DNA of 42,742 nt. It comes from an uncultured Clostridia bacterium (GTDB taxonomy: Bacteria > Bacillota > Clostridia > TANB77 > CAG-508). The stretch spans positions 1 through 42,742 of the forward strand of contig CAKPLQ010000004.1 in assembly GCA_934167685.1 (NCBI GenBank). Direction: 5' to 3'. Numbering within the stretch: the stretch's first letter is position 1; every line of letters starts with the position of its first letter. The notes under the pieces are model-generated. The model searched no databases, was not told the DNA's origin, and was given only the letters and a program-made list of their open reading frames with translations. Position numbers and translations under genes: made by a program. Of this stretch, positions 39,791 through 42,742 are shown piece by piece.

Positions 39791-40357
39791 ATGAAAAAAT
39801 CAAGTATGGGAATAATCTGTATTGTTATAGTTTTAATCATTGTTGGTATAGCAATGGTTAGCAGCTATAATGGTATGGTGTCAAAACAAGAAGCAGTAGA
39901 AAGTTCATTATCAGATTTAGATGTAATGCTACAGAGAAGAGCAGATTTAATACCTAATTTAGTAAGTACAGTTAAAGGTTATACAAGTCATGAAACAGAA
40001 ATTATTGATAAGATAACAGAAGCAAGAAGTAATTTGGTAAATGCTAAGAGTGTAGAAGAAAAATCTAAAGCAAATGATGAATTATCTAAATCTTTAAATG
40101 CATTGATGGTAGTAGTAGAAAATTATCCAGATTTAAAATCATCTGACAATTTTAAACAATTATCAGATGAATTAGCAGGAACAGAAAATCGTATTGCTGT
40201 TGCAAGAAAAGATTATAACAGTGCTGTAAAAACATTTAACACAACAATTAAAAAGTTTCCTAACAATATGTTAGCTGGTATGTTTGGTTTTGAAAAAGGT
40301 ACATATTTTGAAGCCGACGAACAGAGTACGGAGGTGCCTAATGTTAATTTCGAATAA
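39791..40357 (+). CDS. lemA: LemA family protein
   Basis: 188 residues: one N-terminal membrane anchor (7-25), then the LemA helical bundle. Signatures are Y-N-G-M-V-S-K-Q-E-A-V-E, L-Q-R-R-A-D-L-I-P-N-L-V-S-T-V-K-G-Y and E-N-Y-P-D-L-K-S-S, then G-T-E-N-R-I-A-V-A-R-K-D-Y-N. The product faces outward with a short cytosolic N-terminus. The biochemical role is unknown, though the family is widespread and usually sits next to a TPM-domain gene, as here (17-nt overlap). Confidence 0.95.
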   Translation: MKKSSMGIICIVIVLIIVGIAMVSSYNGMVSKQEAVESSLSDLDVMLQRRADLIPNLVSTVKGYTSHETEIIDKITEARSNLVNAKSVEEKSKANDELSKSLNALMVVVENYPDLKSSDNFKQLSDELAGTENRIAVARKDYNSAVKTFNTTIKKFPNNMLAGMFGFEKGTYFEADEQSTEVPNVNFE

Positions 40358-41309
40358 AAAGAAAATGACATTAAAAATTATAATTATGTTCATTATATTA
40401 ATTAATATTTTTAGTATAAGAACATTGGCTGTAGTAAATCCAACAACAGACTTTTATGTTAATGATTATGCTAATTTACTTAGCGAAGAAACAAAGAATT
40501 ATATTATTACAACAAATAAAAGTTTATATAATCAAACAGGAGCTCAAATTGTTGTTGTAACTGTGCCAAGCCTTGATGGAAATTCTTTAGAAGATTATGC
40601 GACTCAACTATTTAGAAAATTCGGAATAGGAGATAGCAGTAAGAATAATGGAGTACTTTTATTGCTAGCGTTAGAAGAACGACAATTTAGAATTGAAGTT
40701 GGTTACGGTCTAGAAGGGGCTTTACCAGATGGAAAAACAGGAAGAATACAAGATGAGTATATTATTCCATATTTAAAACAAAATAACTGGGATGATGGAA
40801 TAAAGAATGGATTTAGTGCAGTATTACAAGAGGTTGCAAATGAATACAATATAGAAGTTGGAGCTGAAGATGCAATAGCTGTAGCTAATAAGAGTAGTGA
40901 TGATGAAATGCTGATAGGTTTTGTTGCAATTCCATTTTTATCATTTGCAGTGGGAGTTTTATGTGGAAAATTTACAAAAAATAATAAACTAAAAATTGCT
41001 GGAGCTTTATATCTAATTGTAATAGCTGTTCTTTATAGTTTTATTTTAAATGGAGCAACTATAGTTGGAATAGGAACAGCTATAGTAAGCCAGATAATAA
41101 TGATTGTATTTTTTGTATTATTTAATTTTATTTGGTTTGTATCTGGAGCTAATATGCTTTCTAAAAAGCCACGAGGAAGAGGACACTATGGAGGAGGTTT
41201 CTTTGACGGAGGAAATGATTCTTTTGGAGGAGGTAGTAGCTCATTTGGAGGAGGTTCCTTTGGAGGAGGAGGTTCTTCTGGTGGAGGCGGAAGCTCAAGA
41301 GGATTTTAA
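40341..41309 (+). CDS. TPM-domain membrane protein (YgcG family)
   Basis: 322 residues from ATG 40341, which has CGGAGG 8 nt upstream and overlaps the lemA stop. Signal segment (10-30), TPM (TLP18.3/Psb32/MOLO-1) domain ~38-180 with V-N-D-Y-A-N-L-L and F-R-I-E-V-G-Y-G-L-E-G-A-L-P-D. Two membrane helices follow (~197-215 and ~230-275), then a Gly/Ser-rich tail with repeated F-G-G-G ending S-R-G-F. The lemA/TPM pair and low-complexity tail are standard for the family. TPM domains have been linked to phosphatase activity and membrane quality control; the role here is unknown. Confidence 0.9.
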   Translation: MLISNKKKMTLKIIIMFIILINIFSIRTLAVVNPTTDFYVNDYANLLSEETKNYIITTNKSLYNQTGAQIVVVTVPSLDGNSLEDYATQLFRKFGIGDSSKNNGVLLLLALEERQFRIEVGYGLEGALPDGKTGRIQDEYIIPYLKQNNWDDGIKNGFSAVLQEVANEYNIEVGAEDAIAVANKSSDDEMLIGFVAIPFLSFAVGVLCGKFTKNNKLKIAGALYLIVIAVLYSFILNGATIVGIGTAIVSQIIMIVFFVLFNFIWFVSGANMLSKKPRGRGHYGGGFFDGGNDSFGGGSSSFGGGSFGGGGSSGGGGSSRGF

Positions 41310-41316
41310 TTTTTAA

Positions 41317-41349
41317 ACAAGAAAGTGGAATTTTATTCCGCTTTCTTGT
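41317..41349 (+). terminator. Terminator of the lemA operon
   Basis: ACAAGAAAG-T-GGAA pairs with TTCC-G-CTTTCTTGT. Confidence 0.85.
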
Positions 41350-41374
41350 GCTTACAAAATATTTTTCTTTTCAT

Positions 41375-41403
41375 TTGCTAAATACAATAAAGTATGGTAA
41401 AAT
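41375..41403 (+). promoter_or_regulatory. Promoter of the HipA-like gene
   Basis: TTGCTA (41375-41380), 17 bp, TAAAAT (41398-41403). Confidence 0.6.
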
Positions 41404-41445
41404 TAACAAAATTGTAATTATATTGTAAGGGAGATGCTAGATTTA

Positions 41446-42642
41446 ATGAAGTGTTTGTTAATGAATAAAAATAGACCGATTGTGTTAATAGAATATAATA
41501 CGAAATATAACTCAATAGAAAAAGTATATGAAATTTATGATATTAAATATGCTCCGTTATCTGTATATAATGCATACACTAATAAAGCGCAAAACTTAAC
41601 TGAAGCAATCAACAAATGGTTTAGAAATAGAGGAATACCAGCATGGAGAAAAGATATTGAAAGACTATTAGAAAGATTAAATGTAGAAACAACAGAAGAA
41701 TTGATTAATAAAGCATATGCATTGGGGCTATCTGACCAGTATTGGATAAAAGAAGAAAAAAGTTCTATAAAGTGGTCTGACATAAATTTTTTTGAAAATG
41801 ATTTTAAATATAAAGGATACTTACAAGCATCTTTAAGCCAAGGAAAGTATAATAGCAAAATAGAACAGGCAGAGCTAATGTCACCCAATAATACAACAGA
41901 TGGAATGTTGCAAAAAGGCTGGATTATCGAAAACAATAAAAGAATATTAGTAAAAGGAACATATCAGGCAAGCAGAGAAGAGCCGATAAATGAATGGTTA
42001 GCTGCAGAAATATGTAAAAGGCTAGGATTTTTTCATTGTAATTACTGGATTGATATAGTTAATGATAATCTTGTGTCAAAATGTGAAGATTTCATTAATG
42101 AAGATGAAGAAATAATATCAGCATATGATATATATTATTTTGAAAAGAAATCTAATAGCATAAATGATTATCAACATTATATAAGTATTTTAGAAAATCA
42201 AGGAGTACCAAATGCAAGAGAGAATGTAGAAAATATGTTTATATTAGATTACTTAATAATGAATATAGATAGACATATGAAAAATTTTGGGGTAATTAGA
42301 GATGTAAATACTCTTGAGTGGGTAAGAACAACTCCAATATTTGATAATGGAGAGAGTATGCAATGTGAAAAACTTACTAATAATATTAACTTTTCTAATG
42401 GTAAAGGAAAATTTTTTAGTAATACAAATAAAGATTATGAAGAGATACTAAAAAGTATTGGGCATAATATATCTAGAATTGAGATAACTAAACTTGATGG
42501 TTTAGTTGAAGAATATAGAGAAAAATTAAAAAAGTATAAAGATTATACAGATAGTTCAGAAGAAAGAATAGATAAACTTTGTGAAGGATTGCAATATAGA
42601 ATAAATATGTTAAATAAAAAGATAAACGAGAGTATTTTTTAA
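41446..42642 (+). CDS. HipA-like kinase-fold protein
   Basis: 398 residues from ATG 41446 (AAGGGAG upstream; the ATG at 41434 abuts it). The N-terminal half has the motifs of a clostridial HipA-related family: P-L-S-V-Y-N-A, W-F-R-N-R-G-I-P-A-W-R, L-S-D-Q-Y-W-I-K, the segment D-I-N-F-F-E-N-D-F, and N-T-T-D-G-M-L-x-K-x-W. The kinase part shows R-I-L-V-K-G (ATP-Lys), I-D-R-H-M-K-N-F-G-V (catalytic loop Asp and metal Asn) and I-F-D-N-G-E-S (metal Asp). No HipB-type HTH partner is adjacent, so it is not a classical hipBA module. The substrate is unknown. Confidence 0.82.
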   Translation: MKCLLMNKNRPIVLIEYNTKYNSIEKVYEIYDIKYAPLSVYNAYTNKAQNLTEAINKWFRNRGIPAWRKDIERLLERLNVETTEELINKAYALGLSDQYWIKEEKSSIKWSDINFFENDFKYKGYLQASLSQGKYNSKIEQAELMSPNNTTDGMLQKGWIIENNKRILVKGTYQASREEPINEWLAAEICKRLGFFHCNYWIDIVNDNLVSKCEDFINEDEEIISAYDIYYFEKKSNSINDYQHYISILENQGVPNARENVENMFILDYLIMNIDRHMKNFGVIRDVNTLEWVRTTPIFDNGESMQCEKLTNNINFSNGKGKFFSNTNKDYEEILKSIGHNISRIEITKLDGLVEEYREKLKKYKDYTDSSEERIDKLCEGLQYRINMLNKKINESIF

Positions 42643-42656
42643 GTATTCTCGTTTTT
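42624..42656 (+). terminator. Terminator after the HipA-like gene
   Basis: AAACGAGAGTA pairs with TATTCTCGTTTTT; the stop codon lies in the loop. Confidence 0.8.
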
Positions 42657-42711
42657 GTATGTGAGAAAATTTAACTTTACACACAAACCAATAAAATAAA
42701 TTGAAAAAGTG

Positions 42712-42740
42712 TTGACTATAAATAGTAGAAATGATAAAGT
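42712..42740 (+). promoter_or_regulatory. Promoter leading out of the window
   Basis: TTGACT (42712-42717), 17 bp, TAAAGT (42735-42740). The gene it serves lies beyond the window. Confidence 0.5.
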
Positions 42741-42742
42741 AA

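Noticed and set aside
41446..42642. Classical hipBA toxin-antitoxin module
   Set aside because: No HTH antitoxin gene is adjacent upstream; the gene follows a promoter directly.

Overview
The window is low-GC DNA from a Gram-positive anaerobe of the class Clostridia, most likely an uncultured gut-type lineage. The evidence is strong AT bias, AGGAGG-type ribosome binding sites, TTGACA/TATAAT promoters, and a conserved set of Firmicutes genes: radA-disA, tagO, hslO, ppaC, rpsT, rpiB, lemA, comEC and a BofC-like gene. The genus cannot be named from sequence alone.

Layout: 1-310 holds a ~177 bp imperfect palindrome and a terminator. 310-3806 carries a small membrane protein, an XRE regulator, a 16-codon amphipathic peptide gene, an AgrC-type sensor kinase split by a one-base frameshift, and a Nudix hydrolase. 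3855-7004 carries a cytoplasmic GH13 amylase, a histidine phosphatase and a J-domain membrane protein. 7125-9730 is a zinc-type ArsR repressor and P1B ATPase operon with a visible promoter and operator. 9774-11264 carries a DUF1836 regulator and a small amidase. 11318-18916 is an accessory stretch: a degenerate C39-like protein, a Csx3-like remnant, a P-loop/Csx3-like protein in an operon with a LysR regulator, an unrecognised protein and a sigma-like multi-HTH protein under duplicated promoters, and a coiled-coil partner. 18975-22312 has malQ, small membrane proteins, tRNA-Pro and a BI-1/YccA protein. 22418-30569 is mostly housekeeping (radA, disA, cyclophilin, rpsT, rpiB, tagO, hslO, ppaC) plus an unusual protein made of three RNA polymerase alpha-CTD-like domains. 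30664-42642 has an NlpC/P60 wall hydrolase, a frameshifted comEC, a DUF4258/YgiT toxin-antitoxin pair with an in-frame amber stop, a second palindromic element, a BofC-like protein, a Ca2+-type P2 ATPase, dinD under a LexA-like box, lemA with a TPM-domain partner, and a HipA-like kinase.

Points that stand out: (i) a pair of tandem 31-nt hairpins with an identical ACCGGT-containing loop, found in front of both the metal ATPase and radA; (ii) Csx3-like (ring-nuclease-fold) domains joined to a P-loop domain with no CRISPR locus in the window, carrying a QPGxGxTC signature where classical Csx3 has its catalytic Asp; (iii) a sigma-70-like C-terminus on a protein with several HTH-like repeats, sharing a duplicated promoter with an unknown neighbour; (iv) a triple alpha-CTD protein; (v) several single-base reading-frame breaks (agrC, comEC, one small membrane gene at an A_AAA_AAC slippery sequence) and one in-frame TAG. 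No CRISPR array, transposase, integrase or rRNA was seen.
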